Positions 34,794 to 43,678 of a stretch of 64,000 bases of DNA are shown here, piece after piece. Positions within the stretch are counted from its first letter, which is position 1, and each line of letters opens with the position of its first letter. The position numbers and the translations under genes were made by a program. Below the pieces are notes generated by a model, which worked only from the letters and a program-made list of their open reading frames with translations, had not been told where the DNA came from and searched no databases. Source of the DNA: Stenotrophomonas rhizophila (GTDB lineage Bacteria; Pseudomonadota; Gammaproteobacteria; Xanthomonadales; Xanthomonadaceae); the NCBI RefSeq assembly GCF_007667275.1, contig NZ_VDQT01000001.1:868001-932000 (forward strand), written 5' to 3'.

Positions 34794-36424
34794 AGAACGG
34801 ATTCCGCCAGTCCATGGCCTGGTTGCATACCTGGACCGGACTGCTGGTTGGCTGGCTGCTGCTGCTGATCTTCATGGCCGGTACCGCCAGCTATTACCGC
34901 GAGGAAATCAGCCGCTGGATGCGCCCGGAGCTGCCGCGCAGCAGCGTCGACAACGAGGTTGCCGCCGCGCGCGCCATCGCGTTCCTGCAGCACAAGGCGC
35001 CGCAGGCCGAAAGCTGGAACGTGACCCTGCCCGATCCGCGCAACCCGGCCATGCGCATGTTCTGGCGCAATCCCGAGTCGATGGTGAAGCCGCCCGTGGA
35101 GGGCGAAAAGCGCCGGCGCGGCGGCGGCCGCTTCGGCGACGCCACGGTGGACCCCGCCAGTGGCGAGGAAGTGGCGGCGCGCGAAACCCGCGGCGGCGAT
35201 TTCTTCTACCGCCTGCATTTCGACCTGCACTACATCCCGGTGCTGTGGGCGCGTTACCTGGTGGGGTTCTGCGCGATGTTCATGCTGGTGGCGATCATCA
35301 CCGGGGTGATCACCCACAAGAAGATCTTCAAGGACTTCTTCACGTTCCGGCCCGAAAAGGGGCTGCGATCGTGGCTGGATTTCCACAACGTCAGCGCGGT
35401 GATGGCCCTGCCCTACCACGCCATGATCACCTACACCGGCATTGTCACGCTGATGTTCATGTACCTGCCGCAAGGGGTGAGCGTGGCCTATCCCAAGGAC
35501 GAGGACGCGTTCTTCAGCGAGGCCTTCGCGCGCCTGGCCGATCCCGCCGACCCCGCCGAAGGGCGCGCTGCGGCGCTGCCGATCCAGCAGTTGCTGGACA
35601 GCGCGCGGGCCGAATGGAAGGGTGCAGGGGTCAGCGGCTTCACCGTGTTCCATCCCGGCGCGGGCAACGCCGTGATCGACATCTACCAGCGCGACGGCAA
35701 TCGGTTGTCGATCGACACGCCGTCGCTGCGCTACAGCGCGGTGACCGGTGCGCTGGTGGACACCAGCCCCGTGCCGGGCGGCGCCACCCATACCCGCGGG
35801 GTGATGTATGGCCTGCACCTGGCGCGATTCGCCGACTGGGGCCTGCGCGCGCTGTTCTTCCTGTCCGGGCTGGTCGGCTGCCTGATGGTGGCCAGCGGCG
35901 TGGTGCTGTGGGCGGTCAAGGAGCGCCCCAAGCACGCCAAGGCCGGCAGGATCGGCTTCGGCCTGCGGCTGGTGGATGCGCTCAACATCGGCGCCGTGGC
36001 CGGCCTGCCGATCGCGTTTGCCGCGTACTTCTGGGGTAACCGGTTGCTGCCGCTGGAAATGGCGGAACGCGCCGACGCAGAAGCCAGCGTGTTCTTCTAT
36101 GCCTGGGGCGCCGCCCTGCTGGCGGCCTTCCTCTGGCCCAAGCGGTTGATGTGGGCCTGGCAGCTTTACCTGGGTGCGGCCTTGTTCGCTCTGATCCCCG
36201 TGATCAATGTGCTCACCACCGATGCACATCTGGGCGTAACCCTGCGCACCGGCGACTGGGCGCTGGCCGGGTTCGACCTGGTGATGCTCGCCTTCGGCGC
36301 GATGCTGGCGTACTGCGGCCTGCGCATGCAGCGTTGGCAGCCTGCGCTGAGCGCGGCCGAGAAGAAGCGGCGCCAAGCCGCTGCCCTTGCCGCCACCGCG
36401 AATACCGCCGAGGCCAGCGCATGA
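34790..36424 (+). CDS. PepSY-domain transmembrane protein (PiuB-like)
   Basis: 544 aa from the ATG at 34790. It begins with the PepSY-TM hallmark MAWLHTWTGLLVGWLLLLIFMAG, then a periplasmic PepSY region, a second helix (YLVGFCAMFMLVAIITGVI), a WLDFHNVSAVMALPYHAMITYTG segment, another PepSY-like region, and four C-terminal helices. Relatives reduce or handle ferric siderophores at the inner membrane. Middle gene of a three-gene overlapping operon behind a Fur box. Confidence 0.85.
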   Translation: MKNGFRQSMAWLHTWTGLLVGWLLLLIFMAGTASYYREEISRWMRPELPRSSVDNEVAAARAIAFLQHKAPQAESWNVTLPDPRNPAMRMFWRNPESMVKPPVEGEKRRRGGGRFGDATVDPASGEEVAARETRGGDFFYRLHFDLHYIPVLWARYLVGFCAMFMLVAIITGVITHKKIFKDFFTFRPEKGLRSWLDFHNVSAVMALPYHAMITYTGIVTLMFMYLPQGVSVAYPKDEDAFFSEAFARLADPADPAEGRAAALPIQQLLDSARAEWKGAGVSGFTVFHPGAGNAVIDIYQRDGNRLSIDTPSLRYSAVTGALVDTSPVPGGATHTRGVMYGLHLARFADWGLRALFFLSGLVGCLMVASGVVLWAVKERPKHAKAGRIGFGLRLVDALNIGAVAGLPIAFAAYFWGNRLLPLEMAERADAEASVFFYAWGAALLAAFLWPKRLMWAWQLYLGAALFALIPVINVLTTDAHLGVTLRTGDWALAGFDLVMLAFGAMLAYCGLRMQRWQPALSAAEKKRRQAAALAATANTAEASA

Positions 36425-36750
36425 TGCTGCTGGCGCTCACATTGAACTTTTCTGCGTTCACCGCACTGTCGCTGGCGATGGAAAAGCACCAGCTCGACCT
36501 GCACGGCAAGGCGCACGCCGGCCCCGCGCGCATGCGGCTGTGGCGTTGGCTGGGTTGGACATTGCTGGCGACCGCGTTCGGCATCTGCGTGGCCGACCAC
36601 GGCTGGGCCGCCGGCCCGGTGCTGTGGCTGGGCGCGATGACGATCAGCGGCCTGCTGATCGCCTTCGGACTGTACCCGTGGCGGCCGCGCTGGATCGCGC
36701 CGCTGGCCTGGGCGCTGCCGGTACTGGGGCTGGCCGCAGCCGCGCTCTAG
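36421..36750 (+). CDS. DUF3325 small membrane protein
   Basis: 109 aa with three hydrophobic segments (LLALTLNFSAFTALSLAM, LGWTLLATAFGICVA, VLWLGAMTISGLLIAFGLYP). The KHQLDLHGK stretch after the first segment is typical of DUF3325. Its ATG overlaps the PepSY gene stop (ATGA). Last gene of the iron trio. Confidence 0.78.
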   Translation: MMLLALTLNFSAFTALSLAMEKHQLDLHGKAHAGPARMRLWRWLGWTLLATAFGICVADHGWAAGPVLWLGAMTISGLLIAFGLYPWRPRWIAPLAWALPVLGLAAAAL

Positions 36751-36762
36751 CGCCCGACGCAT

Positions 36763-36892
36763 GCCACGACCAACGGTCGTGGCCTACCGCGACGATCGGT
36801 GCCGACCGTTGGTCGGCACGGTGACAGATGGGTAGGTGCCGACCGTTGGTCGGCACGGTGACAGATGGTAGGTGCCGACCGTTGGTCGGCAC
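36763..36892. repeat. Cluster of four GTAG-type palindromes
   Basis: One minus copy (36763-36787, GACCAACGGTC) faces three plus copies (36799-36819, 36832-36856, 36868-36892; GACCGTTGGTC). The last three are separated by GGTGACAGATG and form a near-perfect tandem repeat of about 36 bp. They fill the space between the convergent DUF3325 and rlmKL genes. Confidence 0.88.
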
Positions 36893-36899
36893 GCTTCGA

Positions 36900-39044
36900 T
36901 CAGGCGCCGTAGCGCCGGAGCTCCCAGGCGCGGTGGATGCGCGGGTTGCGTTCGAAATCCTCGCCGATGGTGTCGGCGGAAATTTCACGGCACTCGGCAA
37001 ATTCCTTGATCGCTTCTTCGTCCAGCTTGAAGCGGCGGAAGTTGTTGGAGAAATACAGCACCCCTTCCGGGCTCAACCGCGCCACGGCGGCCCGCAGCAG
37101 CCGCACATGCTCGCGCTGCACGTCGAAATCCTCGGCGCGGGCGGAGTTGGAGAAGGTCGGCGGATCGCAGAAGATCACGTCGAAACGGTGCCGCTCGGCT
37201 TCCAGCCAGGCCAGCGCATCGGCCTGGATCAGCTGGTGCTGGCTGCCGCCCTTGCCGTTCAGTGCCAGGTTGTCGGCACACCACTGCAGGTAGGTGCCGG
37301 ACAGGTCCACGCTGGTCGTGGACGCCGCACCCGCCACCGCCGCCTGCACGCTGGCCACGCCGGTGTAGCAGAACAGGTTGAGGAAGCGCTTGCCCTGCGC
37401 TTCCCTGGCCATGTGCCAGCGCAGCGGGCGGTGGTCCAGGAACAGGCCGGTGTCGAGGTAGTCGAACAGGTTCACCCGCAGCAGCGCGTCGTTCTCGCGC
37501 ACCAGCACGAACTCGCCACGCTGCTCGAAGCGGCCGTACTTGCTGCCGCCCTTGCCGCGCTCGCGCGACTTCAGCGCCACCTGCTCGGCCGGCACCTGGA
37601 ACACCTCGCGCGCAGCCGACAGCAGCTCATTGCGGCGACGGCGTACGTCGACGTCGGGGATGGTGGCCGGCGCGGCGTATTCCTGCACGTGCAGGAAGGT
37701 GCGGCCGGCGCCGCCATCTTCCTGGTAGACGTCGATGGCCGCGGCGTACTCGGGCAGGTCGGCGTCATACACGCGGTAGCAGGTGACCTGCTCGCGCGCC
37801 TTCCAGGTCTTGAACTTGCGGATGTTCTTGCGCAGCCGGTTGGCTACCATCTGCGCGCCCTCGCTGAGTTCGCGCGGCTGGCCTGCGTTCTCACGCTGCG
37901 GCACGGCAATGGGATCGCACACGATCAACGCGCACTCGATGGCGCCGTTGAACAGCTGGTACTTCTTGTTCGCGCGCAGGCCGGTGGCGAAGGCCAGTTC
38001 GGCGCTGCCGCACAGCAGGCTGGCGCGCCACTGCGGCACCGCGCGCTTGAGCGCATCGCCGAGGCGGCGGTACAGCACCGCGTCGGCTGCCAGGCGTTCG
38101 TCATAGGGAGGATTGCACACCACGCAGCCGGTTTCCTGCGGCGGCACCTGCACGTCGGCCACGTCGCGCACGCCGAACCAGATCGCCTCGGCGACACCGG
38201 CGGTTTCGGCGTTCTCCTTCGCCGCGCGGATCGCATGCGGGTCGATGTCGCTGCCGTGGATGACCTGCTTGAGCGCGGCGCGCCCGGCCTGCTCGCGGGT
38301 GCGCGCGTCGGCCATCAGGGCGTTCCAGGCATCACGATCAAAGCCCAGCCAGCGGCTCGGCGGAATGCTGCCATGGCGCTGCAGGCCCGGGGCCACATCG
38401 GCCGCCATCAACGCGCCCTCGATCAGCAGCGTGCCGCTGCCGCACATGGGGTCGAGCAGGCCACCGCCTTCAGCATGGATCTTGGGCCAGTTGGCCCTCA
38501 TCAGCACCGCCGCGGCCAGGTTCTCCTTCAGCGGGGCTTCGTTCTGCGCCATGCGCCACCCGCGCCGGTGCATCGGACCGCCGCCGAGGTCGATCGAGAT
38601 CGAGGCACGACCCTTGCGCAGCGACAGGTTGATGCGCACGTCCGGGAACTCGGTGTTCACCGACGGCCGCTCCAGGCCCTGCGCGCGCAGGCTGTCCACC
38701 ACGCCGTCCTTGACCCGCTGCGCGGCGAAGCGCGCGTGGGTGATCTCGGTACCGGAGACATGCGCGTCCACCGACAGGGTCAGCTCCGGGCTGATGTGCT
38801 GGTGCCACGGCATCGACGACACGCCTTGGTACAGCGATCCCTCGTCGGGGCAGTCGAATTCGGCCAGCGGCCACAGCACCCGGCTGGCCAGGCGCGACCA
38901 CAGCACCACCTTCAGCGCCTGCGGCAGCTCGCCCTCGGCATTGACGCCGGAAATGGTGGCGGTGGCCCGGGGCAGGCCCAGCGCCAGCAGTTCGTCGGCG
39001 AGCAGGTACTCCAGGCCCTTGGCGCAGGAAACAAAGAATTTCAC
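36900..39044 (-). CDS. rlmKL: Bifunctional 23S rRNA methyltransferase RlmKL
   Basis: Fused enzyme that makes m2G2445 and m7G2069 in 23S rRNA (E. coli numbering), 714 aa from a GTG at 39044; E. coli RlmKL is about 700. Order: THUMP domain ([17 protein letters not shown]), RlmL methyltransferase with [14 protein letters not shown] and the CNPPYDERL catalytic motif, then RlmK with [16 protein letters not shown] and [11 protein letters not shown]. Reading further upstream than the GTG gives an unlikely proline-rich start. Confidence 0.94.
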   Translation of the reverse strand: MKFFVSCAKGLEYLLADELLALGLPRATATISGVNAEGELPQALKVVLWSRLASRVLWPLAEFDCPDEGSLYQGVSSMPWHQHISPELTLSVDAHVSGTEITHARFAAQRVKDGVVDSLRAQGLERPSVNTEFPDVRINLSLRKGRASISIDLGGGPMHRRGWRMAQNEAPLKENLAAAVLMRANWPKIHAEGGGLLDPMCGSGTLLIEGALMAADVAPGLQRHGSIPPSRWLGFDRDAWNALMADARTREQAGRAALKQVIHGSDIDPHAIRAAKENAETAGVAEAIWFGVRDVADVQVPPQETGCVVCNPPYDERLAADAVLYRRLGDALKRAVPQWRASLLCGSAELAFATGLRANKKYQLFNGAIECALIVCDPIAVPQRENAGQPRELSEGAQMVANRLRKNIRKFKTWKAREQVTCYRVYDADLPEYAAAIDVYQEDGGAGRTFLHVQEYAAPATIPDVDVRRRRNELLSAAREVFQVPAEQVALKSRERGKGGSKYGRFEQRGEFVLVRENDALLRVNLFDYLDTGLFLDHRPLRWHMAREAQGKRFLNLFCYTGVASVQAAVAGAASTTSVDLSGTYLQWCADNLALNGKGGSQHQLIQADALAWLEAERHRFDVIFCDPPTFSNSARAEDFDVQREHVRLLRAAVARLSPEGVLYFSNNFRRFKLDEEAIKEFAECREISADTIGEDFERNPRIHRAWELRRYGA

Positions 39045-39151
39045 GGGATCGGTATCGCAGGTCAGCAGGGAGGGGGTGCCCACGGGCGCCGCAGGCGGCC
39101 CGGGCGCAGGCGCCAGACCCCGCATTGTACGTGACCGGGCCGCGCGGCCGC

Positions 39152-39254
39152 GTAGAGCCGGGCTATGCCCGGCTGTGCCATCGGCCATGGCAATGCAGCG
39201 GGGCAGAGCCCCGCTCTACCGGGCAACACGCAGCGGGGCAGAGCCCCGCTCTAC
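39152..39254. repeat. Three GTAG-headed repeats
   Basis: A plus copy at 39152-39174 (stem AGCCGGGC), then two identical minus copies at 39197-39219 and 39232-39254 (stem AGCGGGGC, ending CTAC). They lie between the rlmKL start and the hydrolase end; the last copy overlaps the hydrolase stop by a few bases. Confidence 0.8.
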
Positions 39255-39781
39255 GGGAGGGTGGCCAGCAGGGCCTCGAAGGCCTGCGCCGAGGCGTCCA
39301 CGTGGTTGTTCAGGCGATGGCCGTCATCCACCAGCAGCAGCCGCGCCGAGCGCGCCTGCGCCCACGCGATCACATCGGCGGCGGGAATCAGTTCGTCGTG
39401 CCAGGCGTGCACCACGCTGGTCGGCACGCGAGCGGCATCCAGCGCCGGCATCGGTCCCATCCGGGTCGGCGGCACCATCAGGAACAGGCCCCGGGTCGGC
39501 ACCTGCAGCGAGGCGATGGCCGAGATGTAGGCGCCCAGCGACGAACCTGCCAGCACCACCGGGCCCTTCGCGGCGGCAACGCCGGCGCGCTCGACCAGCC
39601 GCTGCAGGCGGGCGCGTACATCGCCGACGCTGCTGACCTCGCGCAGGGCGTCCAGATCGGTGTAGTCGGGGCGTTCGTGGGTCCAGCCCAGGCGCTCGGC
39701 GACCTCGGCCAGGGCGGTGACCTTGGTGGCGTCGGGACCGCTTTCAAAGCCATGGGACAGGATGCAGTGGCCGCGGCTCAT
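39251..39781 (-). CDS. Alpha/beta-hydrolase of the YqiA/YcfP-like type
   Basis: 176 aa. It starts with HCILSHGFESGPDATKV, the oxyanion region, and has the nucleophile elbow LAGSSLGAYIS, the acid in HAWHDELIP and the His in DDGHRLNNH. Esterase activity is likely and the substrate unknown. It is divergent from the amidase gene, 57 bp apart. Confidence 0.75.
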   Translation of the reverse strand: MSRGHCILSHGFESGPDATKVTALAEVAERLGWTHERPDYTDLDALREVSSVGDVRARLQRLVERAGVAAAKGPVVLAGSSLGAYISAIASLQVPTRGLFLMVPPTRMGPMPALDAARVPTSVVHAWHDELIPAADVIAWAQARSARLLLVDDGHRLNNHVDASAQAFEALLATLP

Positions 39782-39838
39782 GCGGCCACCGACCGGAAAT
39801 CGATGTAAGCGTTCATGCCTGAATGCTAGCATCGGCGC

Positions 39839-40408
39839 ATGCCCGACCGCGCCCCGCCCCGCATCGATTCGCAGCCGCTGCCCTACGTGGCGCAGCTGGG
39901 CGAGCGCGCGCCGGCCGACGTCGATCTGGTGGTGATCCACTGCACCGAACTACCCGACCTGGCCATGGCGCGCAGCTACGGCGAACGCGTGCTGTACGAC
40001 AGTGGCAGCGGCAACAGCGGGCACTATTACATCGACCGCGACGGCAGCATCGTGGAGTACGTGCCGGTGCACCGGATCGCCCACCATGTCAGCGGCTACA
40101 ACCCGCGCTCGATCGGCATCGAGCTGGTCAACACCGGCCGCTACCCGCACTGGCTGGACTCGCGCCACCAGGCCATGGACGAGCCGTATCCCGACCCGCA
40201 GATCGACGCGTTGATCGACCTGCTGCAGCACCTGTGCGCCACCCTGCCCGGCCTGCGCCACATCGCCGGGCATGAAGCGCTGGACACCCGGGAAGAAGTG
40301 GCCAGCGACGATCCGGACCGGCGCGTAGCGCGCAAGCGCGACCCGGGCCCGCTGTTCCCGTGGCCCCGGGTGCTGGCGGCGGTGACGCTGAGTCCGCTGC
40401 GGGGGTAG
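39839..40408 (+). CDS. N-acetylmuramoyl-L-alanine amidase, AmpD-like
   Basis: 189-aa zinc amidase of the Amidase_2 family with no signal peptide, so probably cytosolic like AmpD (peptidoglycan recycling). The zinc ligands fit His34 (VVIHCTE), the His of IAGHEALD and the Asp of RKRDPGPLFPW. GHYYIDRDG, HHVSGYN and SIGIELVN are the other family motifs. Confidence 0.88.
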   Translation: MPDRAPPRIDSQPLPYVAQLGERAPADVDLVVIHCTELPDLAMARSYGERVLYDSGSGNSGHYYIDRDGSIVEYVPVHRIAHHVSGYNPRSIGIELVNTGRYPHWLDSRHQAMDEPYPDPQIDALIDLLQHLCATLPGLRHIAGHEALDTREEVASDDPDRRVARKRDPGPLFPWPRVLAAVTLSPLRG

Positions 40409-40486
40409 AGCGGACTGTCAGTCCGCTGCCGTTGGCGTGCAGCCTGCGGTCGACGCGGAGAGCAGCGGACTGACAGTCCGCTCTAC
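40405..40486. repeat. Inverted pair of GTAG repeats
   Basis: Plus copy 40405-40427 and minus copy 40464-40486, both built on AGCGGACTG(T/A)CAGTCCGCT. The 36-bp spacing allows one 23-bp stem. The plus copy starts 4 bp inside the amidase 3' end; the pair probably terminates both convergent genes. Confidence 0.85.
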
Positions 40487-40521
40487 CTGCGCCATTCGTT
40501 GACGCCTTGGGTGGCGGCCGA

Positions 40522-41430
40522 TCAGGCGCCGGTCGCGACCGGTCGGCTTGAATCGCTGACCCACCCGCTCCAGGAATCCGGGTAGATCCGCGCACCGTGC
40601 AGGCCGGCCACTTCCATGGCCAGCAGCAGGTGGCAGGCGGTCACGCCCGAGCCGCACATCAGCACCACCTGCCGGGGATCGTGCGGGCCGATCAGCGGGC
40701 GCAACGCGGCCTGCAGCTCGCCGGCGGAGCGCAACCGGCCGTCATGGACATTCAACGCAAAGGGCCGGTTCACCGCGCCGGGCACATGCCCGGCGACCGG
40801 ATCGAGCGGCTCTACTTCGCCGCGGAAGCGCTCGCCAGCGCGCGCATCCAACAACCAGCCCGGTGCATGCTTAACGCGCGCAGCTACTTCATCGACCGAG
40901 GCGATCTGCTCGGGATCGAAGTGACCGGGGTACGCCGGCAGGGGCGCCACCTCCGGCACGTCGGTGGTCAACGGCAGCCCGGCGGCCTGCCAGGCCGCCA
41001 CGCCGCCATCGAGGACCGCGACCCGAGTGTGGCCGATCAGCCGCAGCAGCCACCACGCACGCGCGGCGGCCATGCTGCCGTCGCCGCCGTCGTACACCAC
41101 CACCTGGGTCTGCGGACCAATCCCCCACCGGCCCAGCGTGGCCGCGAACGCGTCACTGTCGGGCAGCGGGTGGCGGCCACGTCCGACCACGTGCATGTCG
41201 GCCAGGTCGCGGTTGAGGTCGGCCTGCAGCGCGCCCGGAAGATGGCCCTGCGCGTAAGCCTGCGCACCCGACTGCGGATCGGCCAGCGAAAAACGCGCAT
41301 CCAGCAGGCGCGGTGCGGCACTGGCGGTGGCGCGCGCGTCCAGCAGGCGGGTGCTGTCGCCGCCCAGCGCGTGGGACAGCGTCGTAACGTCGACCAGGGT
41401 GGTCCACGGTTCCAGCTTCGCAGCAGTCAT
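40522..41430 (-). CDS. sseA: 3-mercaptopyruvate sulfurtransferase
   Basis: Two-rhodanese-domain enzyme, 302 aa. The active-site loop CGSGVTA in the C-terminal domain is the MST type rather than thiosulfate sulfurtransferase (CRKGVT). The N-terminal inactive rhodanese domain has GHLPGALQADL, and the C-terminal one has GHVPGAVNRPF. The ATG overlaps the preceding NUDIX gene stop by 4 bp. Confidence 0.9.
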   Translation of the reverse strand: MTAAKLEPWTTLVDVTTLSHALGGDSTRLLDARATASAAPRLLDARFSLADPQSGAQAYAQGHLPGALQADLNRDLADMHVVGRGRHPLPDSDAFAATLGRWGIGPQTQVVVYDGGDGSMAAARAWWLLRLIGHTRVAVLDGGVAAWQAAGLPLTTDVPEVAPLPAYPGHFDPEQIASVDEVAARVKHAPGWLLDARAGERFRGEVEPLDPVAGHVPGAVNRPFALNVHDGRLRSAGELQAALRPLIGPHDPRQVVLMCGSGVTACHLLLAMEVAGLHGARIYPDSWSGWVSDSSRPVATGA

Positions 41431-42209
41431 TGGGTTTGCTCCAGGCGACGGCGCAGGTTGTAGAGAATGGCCGCGGTCGCGCCCCAGATGCGCTGCCCGG
41501 GCCAGCCGTATTCGAGCACGTGGCGGATCCGCCCGCGGTGGTCGATCTCGACCTGGTGCAGGTTGGCCGGGTCCATCAGGTAATCGAACGGGACTTCGAA
41601 CACTTCGGCCACTTCGTCCGGCTGCGGCACGGCCACGAAGGCCGGGTCGATCACCGCCACCACCGGCATTACCCGGTAACCGGTGATGGTCACGAACGGG
41701 TCCAGGTAGCCCAGCACCTGCACCTGGTCGTGCTGCAGGGCGATTTCTTCGTTGCTTTCGCGGATCGCCGCGGCCACCGCGTCGCGGTCGTCCGGCTCCT
41801 GGCGTCCGCCCGGGAAGCCGACCTGGCCGCCGTGCTGGCGCAGGGTATCGGTGCGCCGGGTCAGCAGCACCTGCGCGCCGCTGGCGCGCGGGATGATGCC
41901 GGCCAGCACCGCCGCTTCCACGGGCGGGCCTGGCGGCAGCAGGTCGGCCAGCTCGCTGCGGTTCCAGCCATCGCCGGCGGGCGGTGCATCCAGCGGATGC
42001 AGGGCGCGCAGCAGGCGTTCGTGGGTTGCCATTGCGCTGCCGAGCGACTGCCGCAATTGTTCGCGCAGCGGCAGCACCTGCCGCATTACATGATCTTGTT
42101 CGTGTCGGGTCATGGTCGACCAGCGGGTGATTTCATCCACGCTGCGCAGGCAGCCGCCACACAGGCCGGCGCGGTCGAGCGCGCAGGTTCCGATGCAGGG
42201 GCTGGGCAT
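41427..42209 (-). CDS. DUF1289 and CoA pyrophosphatase-type NUDIX fusion
   Basis: 260 aa. Residues 1-50 are a DUF1289 unit with four cysteines (5, 9, 17, 20; SPCIGTC...CGGC) and the ITRWSTMTRHEQ segment. From about residue 62 a NUDIX hydrolase follows with the CoA-specific LTRRTDTLRQHGGQ element and the NUDIX box (GGRQEPDD...RESNEE). A Met at residue 60 (42032) could start a separate NUDIX protein, but no stop separates the two. The family cleaves CoA and acyl-CoA. It is coupled to sseA. Confidence 0.85.
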   Translation of the reverse strand: MPSPCIGTCALDRAGLCGGCLRSVDEITRWSTMTRHEQDHVMRQVLPLREQLRQSLGSAMATHERLLRALHPLDAPPAGDGWNRSELADLLPPGPPVEAAVLAGIIPRASGAQVLLTRRTDTLRQHGGQVGFPGGRQEPDDRDAVAAAIRESNEEIALQHDQVQVLGYLDPFVTITGYRVMPVVAVIDPAFVAVPQPDEVAEVFEVPFDYLMDPANLHQVEIDHRGRIRHVLEYGWPGQRIWGATAAILYNLRRRLEQTQ

Positions 42210-42280
42210 GGCATGGGAGGGGGTTTCCAGGGAATGCACGGGATAACAGTAACGCGAATAAGTGCTTTCCGGCGCCACGT

Positions 42281-42304
42281 GGGCCGACCAACGGTCGGCG
42301 CTAC
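42281..42304 (-). repeat. GTAG-headed palindromic repeat
   Basis: Minus-strand copy (GGCCGACCAACGGTCGG, ending CTAC) between the fusion gene and the terminator. Confidence 0.8.
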
Positions 42305-42318
42305 AGGGTCGCAAACAA

Positions 42319-42350
42319 AAAACGCGCCGATGTTGCCATCGGCGCGTTTT
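42319..42350 (-). terminator. Rho-independent terminator of the FKBP-like gene
   Basis: A perfect 14-bp stem (AAAACGCGCCGATG and its complement) with loop TTGC. In the minus direction it is followed by a T-rich tract, and it lies 19 bp after the gene end. Confidence 0.85.
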
Positions 42351-42368
42351 GTTGTTTCCGGTGTTTCT

Positions 42369-43070
42369 TTATTTGACGCTGACCAGCTTGATTTCGAACT
42401 GCACGGCCACGTTCGGCGGGAACGGGGTGCGCGGGTCGGCACCGTAGGCCTGTTCCGGCGGCAGGGTGACTTCCCACTTCGAACCGGCCGGCATCTGCAG
42501 CAGGACTTCGCGCATGGCCTTCATTTCGACTTCGCTGACCTTGATCGACGGAATCTGCTGGGCCGGGCGGGCTTCGGTCGGACGCTGGCCGAACGGGTAC
42601 GGACCGGCCACTTCGAGCTGCACGGTGCTGGCCTGGGTCGGCTTGGCGCCCTTACCGGCTTCGATGATGCGGTACTGCACGCCGCTCGGCAGCGCCTGCA
42701 CGCCGGCCTTGGCCTTGTTGGCGGTCAGGAACTGGGTGCTCTTGGTCTTGTTTTCGCCTGCAGCCTTTTCGTACTCGGCCTTGGCGGCAGCGGCACGACC
42801 CTGCTCACGCTTCTGGAAGGCTTCGACGGCCGGCTTCAGCTGTTCGGCGGTGATGGCGGGCTGCTTCTTGGCGTAGGCATCCTGCAGGCCCTTCACCACC
42901 GAGTTGATGTCCAGCTGTTCGCCGCGACCGGTGAGCTCAGCCAGGTTGTTGCCGTAGTCGTAACCGAAGTAATAGCTCAGCTTGCCCTTTTCGGACGAAG
43001 TGTCCTGGGCGAAGGCATTGCCCGTCAAGGCCAGGGCCGCGACGGCGACCGCGATAGAACGCAACTTCAT
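42369..43070 (-). CDS. FKBP-type peptidyl-prolyl isomerase-like exported protein
   Basis: 233 aa from the ATG at 43070 (GGAGAAA site). Signal peptide, then an FkpA/Mip-like helical dimerisation domain (KLSYYFGYDYGNNLAE, EAFQKREQGRAAAAKAEYEK), then an FKBP-type C-terminal domain (LPSGVQYRIIEAGKG, AMREVLLQMPAGSKWEVTLPPEQAYGA). The catalytic stretch with G..FDSS is missing: PTQASTVQLEVAGPYPFGQ stands in its place. It may be a chaperone more than an isomerase. Confidence 0.85.
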   Translation of the reverse strand: MKLRSIAVAVAALALTGNAFAQDTSSEKGKLSYYFGYDYGNNLAELTGRGEQLDINSVVKGLQDAYAKKQPAITAEQLKPAVEAFQKREQGRAAAAKAEYEKAAGENKTKSTQFLTANKAKAGVQALPSGVQYRIIEAGKGAKPTQASTVQLEVAGPYPFGQRPTEARPAQQIPSIKVSEVEMKAMREVLLQMPAGSKWEVTLPPEQAYGADPRTPFPPNVAVQFEIKLVSVK

Positions 43071-43240
43071 CAAACGTTTCTCCAGGGGTGGTAACTCAGG
43101 ACGCATTGGGCCGCCCTGAGGCGACGGGTTAGGATAGCCGCCGCAACGTTGAACCGCCACTAACGACGGAGGCTTTGACCTGCTTTCGTTTCCAGAGTTC
43201 AAAATCACTTTTTTTTAACGTTTTACCAGGAGTTTCCGCC

Positions 43241-43678
43241 GTGGCCGACGCGCCCCTGACCGTTGACGACGATGGTGCCATCCCGGCGCCCGGGGTCAAC
43301 CTCCCCATGGTTCAGGGAGGTGACGTCGGCGGACCCACGCCGGCGCGCCTGCTGCGCCTGGTACTGGCGGATGATCTCGACGCCGCGCTGGCAGCCGGCC
43401 TGATGGACTACGTGCCCGGCCCGGGCGACGACGCCCTGCTGCCCGGCCACCCGGACCTGCCCGCCCGCCTGCTGCAGGCCCAGCAGCAGCTGCACCGCGC
43501 CTGGGCCGCGCGTGACCGTTACCGCCAGCGCGCGCAGCGGCTTGCGCGCCGCGCGGCCGAACGCGATGCGCGGCGCGCGCCGCCGGCCCCCACTCCCGAT
43601 CTGAAGCCGGCCCTGCCGCCTGCGGCTGCGGCGATTCTTGCGCGCGCCAAAGCCAGGGCTGCTGGAAAGCCTTCCTGA
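43241..43678 (+). CDS. Hypothetical protein preceding nth
   Basis: 145 aa from a GTG with a strong CCAGGAG site. The N-terminal part is acidic (ADAPLTVDDDG); the C-terminal half is an arginine/alanine-rich helix (RDRYRQRAQRLARRAAERDARR) ending in a proline stretch. No family recognised. The stop overlaps the nth start (TGATG), so the two are coupled. A nucleic-acid-binding role is possible from the basic helix but unproven. Confidence 0.7.
   Translation: MADAPLTVDDDGAIPAPGVNLPMVQGGDVGGPTPARLLRLVLADDLDAALAAGLMDYVPGPGDDALLPGHPDLPARLLQAQQQLHRAWAARDRYRQRAQRLARRAAERDARRAPPAPTPDLKPALPPAAAAILARAKARAAGKPS

Noticed and set aside
36828..39134. Long plus-strand frame opposite rlmKL
   Set aside because: Shadow of a well-conserved enzyme; its product is His/Gln/Arg/Ala-rich with no motifs.
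41430..43094. Plus-strand frame spanning the NUDIX and FKBP-like genes
   Set aside because: It runs across a clear terminator and two genes on the other strand and has no recognisable domain.
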